DNA of 42,700 bases from Alloprevotella sp. (lineage in GTDB: Bacteria; Bacteroidota; Bacteroidia; Bacteroidales; Bacteroidaceae). The stretch is taken from positions 1 through 42,700 of the forward strand of contig JAFSQD010000076.1 of NCBI GenBank assembly GCA_017446765.1, read 5' to 3'. This document shows, piece by piece, positions 9,510-18,738 of the stretch. The position numbers and the translations under genes are program-made. The notes under the pieces are model-generated. The model was not told where the DNA came from and searched no databases. It saw only the letters and a program-made list of their open reading frames with translations. Every line of letters starts with the position of its first letter. Position 1 is the first letter of the stretch.

Positions 9510-9758
9510 ATGTTAGCAATTCTTGAAGCAGCTGCAGCTGCAGGTATCGCAAAAATGGGCGCCGGCATTGGCGCAGGTCTCGCAACGATCGGTGCCGGTC
9601 TCGGCATTGGCCGCATTGGCGGAAGCGCCATGGAAGCCATCGCACGCCAGCCCGAAGTGAAGGGTGACATCATGACCAACATGATCATCGCCGCTGGTCT
9701 GATTGAGGGTGTTGCCCTCTTCTCCGTAGTAGTCTGCTTGCTCACCGTACTGGGATAA
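9510..9758 (+). CDS. atpE: F1F0 ATP synthase subunit c
   Basis: An 82-residue hairpin of two membrane helices that forms the rotor ring. The polar loop ARQPE is at residues 45-49. The ion-binding carboxylate is Glu66 in LIEGVALF. Aligned by eye to sodium-coupled rings such as Ilyobacter, the helix-1 Gln is replaced by Ile33 and the residue after the Glu is Gly67 rather than Ser/Thr. That favours proton coupling (inference). Helix 1 is a regular glycine-rich repeat. The gene sits 59 bp after atpB and 6 bp before atpF. Confidence 0.96.
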   Translation: MLAILEAAAAAGIAKMGAGIGAGLATIGAGLGIGRIGGSAMEAIARQPEVKGDIMTNMIIAAGLIEGVALFSVVVCLLTVLG

Positions 9759-9764
9759 ACGCTC

Positions 9765-10265
9765 ATGGGAAACCTACCATCCATACTGACGCCCGACTTC
9801 GGTCTGCTCTTTTGGATGCTTGTTTCGTTCCTCGTAGTTTTTCTCCTTTTGGCCAAGTTTGGTTTTCCAGCCATCATCAAGGCCGTCGAGGAAAGAAAAA
9901 ACTTCATTGACGAAAGCTTGTCGAAAGCCCGCCAGGCCAACGAAAAGCTGGCTGGCATACAGGCTGAAAGCGAGAAGATTCTCCGCGAAGCTCGCGAGCA
10001 GCAAGCGCAAATCATCAAGGAGGCCATGGCCACACGCGATGGTATCATACAGGATGCACGTGACAAGGCACAACTTGAAGGCCGCAATCTCCTTGACGAA
10101 GCGAAGAAACAGATAGAAGCCGAGAAGGAAGTGGCTCTGCGCGACATCCGTACGCAAGTGGCCGACCTCAGCGTGCAAATTGCCGAAAAGGTCATCCGCC
10201 AGCAACTTCTGCACGACGATGAGCAAGAAAAATTCATCGCCCGAATGCTTGAGGACGTGAAATAG
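9765..10265 (+). CDS. atpF: F1F0 ATP synthase subunit b
   Basis: A 166-residue peripheral-stalk subunit with one N-terminal membrane helix (about residues 13-33, FGLLFWMLVSFLVVFLLLAK) and a long charged helix (about 40-160) that dimerises and reaches up to F1. Length and layout match the family. It starts 6 bp after atpE and is followed by a heptanucleotide repeat array before atpH. Confidence 0.95.
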   Translation: MGNLPSILTPDFGLLFWMLVSFLVVFLLLAKFGFPAIIKAVEERKNFIDESLSKARQANEKLAGIQAESEKILREAREQQAQIIKEAMATRDGIIQDARDKAQLEGRNLLDEAKKQIEAEKEVALRDIRTQVADLSVQIAEKVIRQQLLHDDEQEKFIARMLEDVK

Positions 10266-10330
10266 CAACCGGACGACAAAGGGACGACAAGCAAGGGGCG
10301 GAACTATGCCTTAGCAGCATAAGACACGCC

Positions 10331-10382
10331 ACTTGTCACACGTAACTTGTCACTTGTCACTCGTCACTTGTCACTTGTCACT
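10331..10382 (+). repeat. Heptanucleotide tandem array between atpF and atpH
   Basis: Seven consecutive 7-bp units of the ACTTGTC type run from 10331 to 10379 with a partial eighth. One unit is ACTCGTC and one is degenerate (ACACGTA). The array ends 10 bp before the atpH ATG, so it would form the immediate 5' region of that gene. The same unit recurs at the atpA/atpG and atpB/atpE junctions. Confidence 0.9.
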
Positions 10383-10392
10383 AAAGAAAACT

Positions 10393-10932
10393 ATGGACAT
10401 CGGAATCATCTCTTCCCGCTATGCCAAAACCCTCCTTCGCTTCGCCACGGAAAATGGCGAAGAACAGAAGGTGTATGAGGAAATGGCGACGCTGGCCGAG
10501 AGTTTTCGGCGCGTGCCGGCCTTGCAGCAGGCTCTCCTGAACCCTGTTCTGACAGCTGGGCAGAAGGAATCCCTCCTTGCCAGTGCCGCATCCGGTGAGC
10601 ATCAGCCCACGGCCTCTACGCACAGTTTCCTAAAGCTGGTCGTGGCAAACAAGCGTGCCGACCTTATGACCTTCGTAGCCAGCACCTTCATAGAGCTTTT
10701 TCATCGCGAGAAACACATCATTAAGGGGCATCTCGTGGTACCTGTCGAGGTAAGCGAAGCCACTGCCGCAAAGTTGCGACAGATGGTGGAGGCACGCACG
10801 CAGAGCCACGTGGAGTTCACCACTGAGGTGAATCCCGCCATCGGCGGCGGCTTCATCCTCGAATACGACACCTACCGCCTCGACGCCAGCCTTCGCACAC
10901 AGCTCGCCGAACTGCGCCGCAATTTGGGCTGA
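10393..10932 (+). CDS. atpH: F1F0 ATP synthase subunit delta
   Basis: A 179-residue delta subunit that caps the F1 head and joins it to the b stalk. The N-terminal helical bundle begins GIISSRYAKTLLRFA, and the C-terminal domain has the conserved NPAIGGGFILEYD segment. The ATG at 10393 was chosen. An upstream TTG in the same frame would translate the heptamer repeat into a low-complexity leader (SHVTCHLSLVTCHLSL), which is not credible as protein. The gene is followed by a terminator and a new promoter, so it is probably last in the B-E-F-H unit. Confidence 0.93.
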   Translation: MDIGIISSRYAKTLLRFATENGEEQKVYEEMATLAESFRRVPALQQALLNPVLTAGQKESLLASAASGEHQPTASTHSFLKLVVANKRADLMTFVASTFIELFHREKHIIKGHLVVPVEVSEATAAKLRQMVEARTQSHVEFTTEVNPAIGGGFILEYDTYRLDASLRTQLAELRRNLG

Positions 10933-10972
10933 AGCCAAAGAGACAACACATTCACGTTTCTCCCTATACAAA

Positions 10973-11005
10973 AAATCCCGTGGCATCTTGCACGCCACGG
11001 GATTT
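10973..11005 (+). terminator. Terminator between atpH and atpA
   Basis: A perfect 12-bp stem, AAATCCCGTGGC (10973-10984) with GCCACGGGATTT (10994-11005), and a 9-nt loop. The T-rich part is partly inside the stem, so termination may be incomplete. The promoter for atpA begins inside the loop. Confidence 0.7.
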
Positions 11006-11018
11006 CTCTGTATCTTTG
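10987..11018 (+). promoter_or_regulatory. Promoter of the third ATP synthase unit (atpA-atpG)
   Basis: TATCTTTG at 11011-11018 is a consensus -7 box. A TTG-containing -33 (CTTG at 10987-10990) sits 20 bp upstream within the loop of the preceding terminator. The resulting leader before the atpA ATG would be about 135 nt. Nothing else is evident in the gap apart from a weak GAATGC/GCATTC pair. Confidence 0.65.
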
Positions 11019-11158
11019 CGCACGAAAACAAAAAAGAAGCTGGTATTGTATTATAGCAACAAGGCAATGAATGCCTCACCCTCCTCTTCTTACAGCCCGA
11101 CACGCATTCGGACTTGTTCTGAGTGCTTTCACTGACAAACAAAAAACAACTCAATTAT

Positions 11159-12742
<1,584 letters not shown>

Positions 12743-12752
12743 TATTGAGATA

Positions 12753-12872
12753 GTGACAAGTGACAAGTGACGAGCTTCACCGCCGCGCTTCGGTTTGTTT
12801 ATTGTTTAACGTTTAACGTAACCAGGCTTGTCACTCGTCACTCGTCACTTGTCACTCGTCACTTGTCACTTT
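12753..12872 (+). repeat. Inverted heptanucleotide repeat arrays between atpA and atpG
   Basis: A left array of GTGACAA-type heptamers (12753-12774) and a right array of six CTTGTCA/CTCGTCA heptamers (12827-12868) lie in opposite orientation. A 17-bp segment at 12758-12774 is perfectly complementary to 12855-12871, so the transcript could fold into a long hairpin just upstream of the atpG ATG at 12881. A second short period-7 tract (TTTAACG, two copies) lies at about 12806-12819. Confidence 0.9.
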
Positions 12873-12880
12873 AAAAATAC

Positions 12881-13768
12881 ATGCCTAGTCTAAAAGAAGT
12901 CAAAAACCGGATAAACTCGGTCAACTCGACTCGTAAGATTACGAGTGCCATGAAGATGGTGGCCTCTGCAAAGCTACATTCTGCGCAAAAGTCCATCGAA
13001 AGCATGCGCCCCTACGAGTCGCGCCTGAGCCGCATCATGGGCACCTTCGTCAGCACCATCGAAGGCGAAGTGTCCTCCCCCTACGCAGTGGAGCGGCCAG
13101 TAACGCGCGTGGCACTGGTCGTGCTGACCTCCAACAGCAGCCTCTGCGGAGCCTTCAACGGCAATGTCGTGCGCGAACTACGACACACCATCAGTCACTA
13201 TCACGATATTGGCGTAAAAGTCACGGCAGTCTATGCCCTGGGAAAGAAGGGATTTGAAGCAGCTCGCAAGGCTGGTATGCCCCACCGCATGGGCAACGAG
13301 GGTGCAGAACTCCTTGACCACCCCGCCTATCCCCCTGCCGCCGACATCGCCCAGCAACTCATGGAGCAGTTTGTGGCCGGAGAGATTGACCGTGTGGAAC
13401 TCATCTATCACCACTTCAAGTCGGCTGGTTCGCAGATTCTTGTGAAGGAGCAGTTCCTCCCCGTACGCCTTGACGTGCCAACGGCCGAGCAGCCCGAAAA
13501 GGAAAGCGGATACCTCAACGACTACATCGTAGAGCCCTCCAAGGAAGAACTCATCGTCAAGCTAATCCCAAAGAGCCTCCACCTGAAGCTCTACACCGCC
13601 ATGCTTGACAGTCTGGCAAGCGAGCATGCAGCCCGTGTCATAGCCATGCAGGTGGCTACTGACAATGCAGACGAGCTCCTCCACGACCTCACCCTCCAAT
13701 ACAACAAGACACGCCAGCAGGCCATCACCGCCGAACTCCTCGATATTGTCGGTGGTTCCATGCAGTAA
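12881..13768 (+). CDS. atpG: F1F0 ATP synthase subunit gamma
   Basis: A 295-residue central-shaft subunit. The N-terminal helix (LKEVKNRINSVNSTRKITSAM) and the C-terminal helix (LLHDLTLQYNKTRQQAITAE) that form the coiled-coil shaft are both well conserved, with a Rossmann-like middle domain. It is the last gene of the ATP synthase locus and is followed directly by a terminator. Confidence 0.95.
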   Translation: MPSLKEVKNRINSVNSTRKITSAMKMVASAKLHSAQKSIESMRPYESRLSRIMGTFVSTIEGEVSSPYAVERPVTRVALVVLTSNSSLCGAFNGNVVRELRHTISHYHDIGVKVTAVYALGKKGFEAARKAGMPHRMGNEGAELLDHPAYPPAADIAQQLMEQFVAGEIDRVELIYHHFKSAGSQILVKEQFLPVRLDVPTAEQPEKESGYLNDYIVEPSKEELIVKLIPKSLHLKLYTAMLDSLASEHAARVIAMQVATDNADELLHDLTLQYNKTRQQAITAELLDIVGGSMQ

Positions 13769-13783
13769 AATTGTCACAAGAAT

Positions 13784-13829
13784 AGCGCAGGCGCCACAGC
13801 AACATGCTTAGGCGGCTGCGCTTTTATTT
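13784..13829 (+). terminator. Terminator at the end of the ATP synthase locus
   Basis: The stem AGCGCAG (13784-13790) pairs with CTGCGCT (13816-13822), with additional GCGCC/GGCG pairing inside. A T-rich stretch (TTTATTT) follows. Confidence 0.75.
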
Positions 13830-13853
13830 CCACCAAGCCCTAAGAAACAAGCA

Positions 13854-14630
13854 ATGAAACGCGGGAAACTGAGGACAACAATTGCCGTGCTCTCCGTGAG
13901 CCTTGTTGCGGCCGTGCTCACATGCTGTTCGCACGATGACACAAATCTTTCTCCAACGGATGACACGAGCCAGTTTGTCACTCTGACCGACATTGTTCCA
14001 GATGCCATACTGGAAATTCGCTATTTTGGCACCTACAACTTTGTAGGCGACCGTATAGACGGCTACGAAGAACCAACAGCGATCCTAACGAAGGTGGCTG
14101 CGGACAGCCTGCTCGCCGTGAGCGAGGATGTCAAGGCGCAAGGTTATCGCTTGAAGATCTACGATGCCTACCGACCCCAGAAGGGAGTAGACCATTTCGT
14201 GCGCTGGGCACAAAATGACGACGTGAGCATGAAAGCCTTCTTCTACCCTGACCTTGACAAAGGCGTACTCTTCAAGCAGGACTATATCATGGAGAAGAGC
14301 GGCCATACACGCGGTTCCACCGTCGACCTCACCCTCTTCGACATGAAGACCGAGAAGGAACTCGACATGGGTGGTACCTTCGATTGGTTTGGGGTAGAGA
14401 GCCATCCCGATTTCTGTGGCAATCCCGAAACGGGAGAATACACTGGTGGCACCTCACCTGCTGGACGTAGCATCACCAAGGAGCAGTTTGCCAACCGCAT
14501 GATACTGCGCCAGGCCATGTTGCGCCACGGATTCAAGGCCCTTGACAGCGAATGGTGGCATTTCACACTGAAGAACGAGCCCTTCCCCGATACCTACTTC
14601 ACCTTCCCCGTAAAGCAACTGAAGAAGTGA
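13854..14630 (+). CDS. VanX-type D-alanyl-D-alanine dipeptidase, exported
   Basis: A 258-residue zinc peptidase of family M15D (VanX/DdpX), which cleaves D-Ala-D-Ala dipeptide. Zinc ligands and catalytic residues are in place: SGHTRGSTVDLT gives His151 and Asp158, and EWWHF gives Glu233 and His236. Arg107 in YDAYRPQ matches the transition-state arginine. An N-terminal hydrophobic segment ends in LTCCSH (residues 22-27), a poor but possible lipobox, so the enzyme probably acts in the periplasm as a lipoprotein. It lies outside any vanHA-like cluster, so scavenging of peptidoglycan D-Ala-D-Ala is more likely than vancomycin resistance (inference). It is separated from atpG by a terminator. Confidence 0.85.
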   Translation: MKRGKLRTTIAVLSVSLVAAVLTCCSHDDTNLSPTDDTSQFVTLTDIVPDAILEIRYFGTYNFVGDRIDGYEEPTAILTKVAADSLLAVSEDVKAQGYRLKIYDAYRPQKGVDHFVRWAQNDDVSMKAFFYPDLDKGVLFKQDYIMEKSGHTRGSTVDLTLFDMKTEKELDMGGTFDWFGVESHPDFCGNPETGEYTGGTSPAGRSITKEQFANRMILRQAMLRHGFKALDSEWWHFTLKNEPFPDTYFTFPVKQLKK

Positions 14631-14662
14631 GTTGGTCAAGTTTCATACACACAAAAGCTACT

Positions 14663-15142
14663 ATGAAGATAACTGAACTAGACAAACAAATGATGCGCGA
14701 GGCCATACGCCTGGCAAGTGAAAGCGTCAAGAATGGCGGCGGCCCCTTTGGTGCAGTCATCGTAAAAGACGGAAAGATACTGGCTGGATGCTCAAACTCC
14801 GTGACCATCGACAACGACTGCACGGCCCACGCCGAAGTGAACACCATCCGTGAGGCCTGCCGGAAACTTGGCACCTACGACCTCTCTGGGTGTACCATCT
14901 ACACGTCTTGCGAACCCTGTCCTATGTGTCTCGGTGCCATCTATTGGGCACATCTCGACAAGATATTCTATGCCAACAACCGCAAGGATGCCGGGCGCAT
15001 AGGCTTTGACGACGACTTTATCTACGAGGAACTCGACAAGCCTATGGACAAACGCTCTACGCCCATCGTACAGATGCTGCGCGACGAGGCCTTGGAATCC
15101 TTTGTTGCCTGGGAGGAGAAAGTCGACAAAACGGAATACTGA
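14663..15142 (+). CDS. Guanine deaminase-type nucleobase deaminase
   Basis: A 159-residue cytidine deaminase-fold enzyme. Zinc ligands His56 (HAEVN, with Glu58 as proton shuttle), Cys86 and Cys89 (TSCEPCPMCLGAIYWA) are present. The GGGPFGAVIVKDG opening, HAEV rather than HAEI, and a chain ending in Tyr resemble Bacillus GuaD (guanine to xanthine). TadA, the tRNA adenosine deaminase, is the main alternative. The ATG at 14663 was chosen because an upstream in-frame ATG would overlap the VanX-like gene and add 37 unrelated residues. The gap to the previous gene is 32 bp, so co-transcription is likely. Confidence 0.85.
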   Translation: MKITELDKQMMREAIRLASESVKNGGGPFGAVIVKDGKILAGCSNSVTIDNDCTAHAEVNTIREACRKLGTYDLSGCTIYTSCEPCPMCLGAIYWAHLDKIFYANNRKDAGRIGFDDDFIYEELDKPMDKRSTPIVQMLRDEALESFVAWEEKVDKTEY

Positions 15143-15173
15143 CCTCATTACTCGCCATTTGCAGAGACATCGG

Positions 15174-15818
15174 ATGAAACGTTACCTCGTTGCTACACTG
15201 GGCATGATGCTTGTCGCATTGGGCGTGGCGGTATCGCTGAAGTCCAACCTTGGAACGTCCCCCATTTCCTGTCCGCCTGCCGTCCTCAACCTAAAGTGGC
15301 CGGGCATCTCTTTCGGCACGTTCACGTGGATTGTGAATTTCAGTTTCATCTTTCTCCAACTTGCCCTGTTGCGCAGCCGCTTCCGCCTTGCCGACCTCAT
15401 GCAGATACCGGCCGTCATCCTTTTCGGCCTGTTTTGCGATGCTGCGGTATGGCTTTGCCAGTGGTTACCAGCCACTTCCTATGTCCTGCAACTGCTCTGG
15501 ACTTTCATCGCCATCGTCATCACTGCCATAGGCTTGCGCGTAGAGATTGACGGAGGTGCATGGATGCTGAGTGGCGACAAGACGGTAGCCGTCATTGCCG
15601 ATGTCACAGGCTCCACGTTCAGCACGGTGAAAGTATGGAGTGACATGGCCTTCGTCCTCTCCTCTGCCGCCTTTGCATGGTTTGTTTTCGGTAATTGCTT
15701 TGGCGACGGAGAGGCAAACGTCATCCGCGAAGGCACCATTCTGCTGGCCCTGCTGACGGGTCTTTGCATGAAGTTCACAGATCCGCTGGTACATAGGTTG
15801 ACGGCCCGCATGCTATAA
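15174..15818 (+). CDS. YczE/DUF6198-like integral membrane protein
   Basis: A 214-residue protein with about five or six membrane segments. The N-terminal pattern (GVAVSLKSNLGTSPISCPP, then a glycine-rich SFGTFTW turn) is typical of the YczE/YitT-like membrane family often labelled DUF6198. No transport or enzymatic role is established for it. The start at 15174 is 31 bp after the deaminase stop, and a terminator follows, so this looks like the last gene of a three-gene unit. A purine or peptide transport role would be speculation. Confidence 0.7.
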   Translation: MKRYLVATLGMMLVALGVAVSLKSNLGTSPISCPPAVLNLKWPGISFGTFTWIVNFSFIFLQLALLRSRFRLADLMQIPAVILFGLFCDAAVWLCQWLPATSYVLQLLWTFIAIVITAIGLRVEIDGGAWMLSGDKTVAVIADVTGSTFSTVKVWSDMAFVLSSAAFAWFVFGNCFGDGEANVIREGTILLALLTGLCMKFTDPLVHRLTARML

Positions 15819-15838
15819 GCCACACGGATATATAAGGC

Positions 15839-15878
15839 AAAGCCGGACGACCCTCACGGGTGGTCCGGCTTCATTTCA
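15839..15878 (+). terminator. Terminator after the DUF6198-like gene
   Basis: The stem AAGCCGGAC (15840-15848) pairs with GTCCGGCTT (15863-15871), extended by ACCC/GGGT past one mismatch. A T-rich tail (CATTTCATTG) follows. It lies between convergent genes. Confidence 0.75.
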
Positions 15879-15944
15879 TTGTTTAACTAAATCCAATCAA
15901 TTAATCAATGGTATGGGGGGATGGGGAATAGGGGTCGTCACCCG

Positions 15945-17006
15945 TCATTTCAGCCCGCTCCGCTTTAGTTCCTTCTGTGCTAAAGCCAGATAGCGACATG
16001 CAGTTTCATATTGATGGCCCTTAGCTGCTTCCACCATGATAATCAGTTGGTCATTGACAAGTTCCTTTTCATCTTTACTCAACAGGTTTTTATTCACTGC
16101 ATCTTTCACAAGTAGATAGATGCCGACAGGAAGATTAGCGTCGTTCTTTACGTCGCCCCGCATCCAACGTTCTGATAATGCATTAAATGATTTCAGAAAG
16201 TGCTCAAGGCGTTTCTCCTTACTCTGATTTATTGCAGCGACGAGATTGCCCGTCTTTATTTGAGCTTCTATGGGTGAGAGTTCTTGCAGGCGCTCAAATT
16301 CCGCTGTCAAGCTATCTAGGGGCAACGTTTTCCCGTCGAGGGTAAATGTACGCTCCTCCGCATTGATAGTGAGGCCAGTCCCAAACTTACCGCCTCCGAA
16401 CATCGTAAAAGGATCATCTGATGTACTATTTCTTACACTCGCATTGTATGAGGGCGTAGTTTCTTCTGGCATCTTTGCATAGAGGCACATATATCTGCCA
16501 AAGAGGTCATTTTCAACCCCATCATACCACTCCAAAGCGTAGCAATAGCGGTAGCCTGGATTTGCTTTGTCCGCAAAACATGCAAAGATATAGTTCTTAT
16601 AACGCTTCTCACCTATGGTGACATATTGCGTGGCATCCTCACCATAGAGAAGATTCCATTGTCGGGGCTTATCCATACTGGGATAGCGATAGGAAGCTAT
16701 GCGGTAACACTGTGGATTGGAAGCCTCATTCTGTATGGCAGCTGCGATGTCGCTGACGTACTGACGCATGTGGTCCACATAGCGTCCCTTCTTATTGGGC
16801 TTGTGGATAGCGAAACTGTTGATTTCGCACATACTGGTCTTGCCCGTCACACTGACTCCGGGCTTGCGGTCCACCTGAATACTCTGGCTGATGCTGACCT
16901 TCGGGTCGGAAGCCATACGACGATAAAGCTTCTCAATCTGTTCTTGTGCCTGAAGAGGAGCTGCTGCCGAAACTATACACAGAGCAGCGAGAATTAAACG
17001 TTTCAT
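15945..17006 (-). CDS. Secreted protein of unknown function downstream of a sigma/anti-sigma pair
   Basis: A 353-residue protein with a standard signal peptide (residues 1-20, LQA-Q). The mature part begins with helix EQIEKLYRRMASDPKVSISQ. A middle region is rich in aromatic residues (YRYCYALEWYDGVENDLFGRY). A helical C-terminal third (about 240-353) ends in KELKRSGLK. I recognise no enzyme motif or known family. It is third in a minus-strand run, 50 bp after the probable anti-sigma gene. It is therefore either a target of that sigma factor or a periplasmic sensor that feeds it (inference). Confidence 0.75.
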   Translation of the reverse strand: MKRLILAALCIVSAAAPLQAQEQIEKLYRRMASDPKVSISQSIQVDRKPGVSVTGKTSMCEINSFAIHKPNKKGRYVDHMRQYVSDIAAAIQNEASNPQCYRIASYRYPSMDKPRQWNLLYGEDATQYVTIGEKRYKNYIFACFADKANPGYRYCYALEWYDGVENDLFGRYMCLYAKMPEETTPSYNASVRNSTSDDPFTMFGGGKFGTGLTINAEERTFTLDGKTLPLDSLTAEFERLQELSPIEAQIKTGNLVAAINQSKEKRLEHFLKSFNALSERWMRGDVKNDANLPVGIYLLVKDAVNKNLLSKDEKELVNDQLIIMVEAAKGHQYETACRYLALAQKELKRSGLK

Positions 17007-17056
17007 AGTTCTTAATCTTGGAGGTTATTTGTTTATGAATGTTTGATATTCAAGTT

Positions 17057-17785
17057 TCATATCTTCCTGATGATATCTTTATCTGCTACCCGCTCTACCC
17101 GCATGGACTGAATGGCGTCCCTTTCGCGAATGGCGATGCGATCTTCCTGCACGACCTCTGCCGTATAAAGTTCGGCCACCTCGCGCATGGCTTCTGCATG
17201 TGCCATGAGTTCGCGCTCATAGGGAGAGTATGACAAGGCGTTAGGATCCTCAGCTTCTTGAGTTTTTTGTTTTGATACTTCGAGAGCTTTTGAGACCGCG
17301 TCTTGTGTAGGAGGTGCTGATGGGAGGGGCAACTCTGAAACAAGGTTTTCGGAATGTTCCGACTGTTCGGAGGAAACCAGGATTTTAGTCTGTGCCGATT
17401 TCTCTGAGTGGCCAGCACGAACAGAGCTATAGACTTTTTTAGGGGTCTGGAGGTTCGCAAGCGCCATTGTCGGGGAGGACGCAGAAACACCTTCGGATGA
17501 ATGTGCGGGCATCGTCACGGTCTGTACTATTGCACCCGTAGGCGTGGGTATATCTTCCTTCAACGGCAATAGCACAACCCATACCACAACTGCGGCCACG
17601 GCGGCGACACCAGAAAACCACGCTACAAGATGACGATGCTTAGGCTTTGCATGGGTTACGCCCATTTGAGGTAGTCCTTCGCGGCGCAGCCTTTCCATGA
17701 AGCGCTCCGTCATGCCGTCATGTGGAGTTGCCTGCGTACGCCGTAAGGCTTCAGCAATCTGTGTGTTGAACTTCTCGCTTTCCAT
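17057..17785 (-). CDS. Single-pass membrane protein, probable anti-sigma factor
   Basis: A 242-residue protein with a cytoplasmic, helical N-terminus (about residues 1-50, FNTQIAEALRRTQATPHDGMTERFMERLRREG), one membrane helix (about 53-75, LVAWFSGVAAVAAVVVWVVLL), a Ser/Pro-rich linker and a helical C-terminal part (about 190-242). The layout matches anti-sigma factors that hold an ECF sigma at the membrane. The gene starts 3 bp after the sigma factor stop codon. No zinc-binding HxxxCxxC motif is present, so it is not a ZAS-type anti-sigma. Identification rests on context and topology. Confidence 0.6.
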   Translation of the reverse strand: MESEKFNTQIAEALRRTQATPHDGMTERFMERLRREGLPQMGVTHAKPKHRHLVAWFSGVAAVAAVVVWVVLLPLKEDIPTPTGAIVQTVTMPAHSSEGVSASSPTMALANLQTPKKVYSSVRAGHSEKSAQTKILVSSEQSEHSENLVSELPLPSAPPTQDAVSKALEVSKQKTQEAEDPNALSYSPYERELMAHAEAMREVAELYTAEVVQEDRIAIRERDAIQSMRVERVADKDIIRKI

Positions 17786-17788
17786 TGC

Positions 17789-18340
17789 CTATGAATGCTT
17801 TGAAAGTTGATTCTTTAGTTTTTTCCTGATGCGCGACAGTCGCATTGCCACAGCTTGAGGGGTGAGAGACGTGATGTAAGCTATGTCCTGCATGGAGAGA
17901 CCGTCATAGTAGCAGAGTTGCAAGAGTGCTTGCTCCTCTTGTCGGAGATGGCCAATGGCAGCAATGAGGCTCTCGATCTCTTCCTCAGAACTTCCTTCTT
18001 CATCGGCAACTCCTGCATGGTCTGCATACGTTGCATATTCTGGCTCGTCCAGCGAGATCAGTTGCGGTCGTTTCTGCCGCAACTTGCTCATTGCCATGTT
18101 GTAGGCGATGCGCCGAATCCACGCGGAGAAGCCCGAGCCTTGTGAGCGGAAACCTGCCAAAGCGGCAAAGGCTTGCATGAAAACGTCCTGTGTCAGTTCC
18201 TCGGCTTCTGCCTCGTCGGCCAGCATACGGCTCACGAGCCCAAATACCATTCCGCTGAACTCGGCGAAGAGTTGGCGATAGCCCTCTTCGCGACCTTCCT
18301 GCGCTGAAACTATGGCTGATTCGAGTTCGTTGGTAGACAT
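17789..18340 (-). CDS. ECF-type RNA polymerase sigma factor
   Basis: A 183-residue sigma-70-family factor. Region 2 spans about residues 22-95 (ELTQDVFMQAFAAL, then FSAWIRRIAYNMAMSKLRQ, the -10 recognition part). Region 4 spans about residues 125-178 with a helix-turn-helix (LSMQDIAYITSLTPQAVAMRLSRIRKKLK). Regions 1 and 3 are absent, as in the extracytoplasmic function group. An acidic linker (about 105-122, EEGSSEEEIE) joins the two domains. It heads a minus-strand cluster with the single-pass membrane protein (3-bp gap) and the secreted protein. Confidence 0.92.
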   Translation of the reverse strand: MSTNELESAIVSAQEGREEGYRQLFAEFSGMVFGLVSRMLADEAEAEELTQDVFMQAFAALAGFRSQGSGFSAWIRRIAYNMAMSKLRQKRPQLISLDEPEYATYADHAGVADEEGSSEEEIESLIAAIGHLRQEEQALLQLCYYDGLSMQDIAYITSLTPQAVAMRLSRIRKKLKNQLSKHS

Positions 18341-18623
18341 CTTTTGCGACTGATGAAGAGTGGCTTTTAGGACCTTTCTCTACCTATATAACGCAGAAAA
18401 ACGAAGAATATAACGATATCCACAAAAATTTTTCTTATTTTGCCATGAGCTATCGGACATTCCTTAACCTGTTTTTGCGACGAAAAAAGAATTTCCATAC
18501 ACATGATAGGCTTACCTGGTGCGTTGCCCTGGGCTAAGCCTACGGGGAGTTCCCAAACAGGCGGTAATTTCATTGCCCGAAGCATGAATCAGAGATAATA
18601 CCTACCCTGGTGTGCCCGGATGC
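18341..18623. other. Intergenic region between the sigma factor and fumarase
   Basis: This 283-base start of a 398-base divergent gap holds no credible gene. The minus-strand side near 18370-18430 is AT-rich and should contain the sigma factor promoter, but I see no clean TTTG/TAnnTTTG pair. The fumarase promoter follows at 18624. Confidence 0.6.
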
Positions 18624-18655
18624 TTTGGGAGTGTGGAATATATTGTTTAACTTTG
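18624..18655 (+). promoter_or_regulatory. Promoter of the fumarase gene
   Basis: TTTG at 18624-18627, 20 bp, then TAACTTTG at 18648-18655. The leader to the ATG at 18739 is about 80 nt. Confidence 0.75.
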
Positions 18656-18738
18656 TGGCGCTAAAAGAGTACGAAGCCCCCAGCTACATGGCGAGAGGGC
18701 AAGACGTCCGTTTCTGAAACAAACCAACAACAACAGAT

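Noticed and set aside
10333..10392. Upstream TTG extension of atpH giving a Ser/His/Leu-rich leader
   Set aside because: The extension is a translation of the heptamer repeat. The ATG at 10393 starts a normal delta subunit.
14552..14662. 37-residue extension of the guanine deaminase
   Set aside because: It overlaps the end of the VanX-like gene in another frame and does not resemble the deaminase family.
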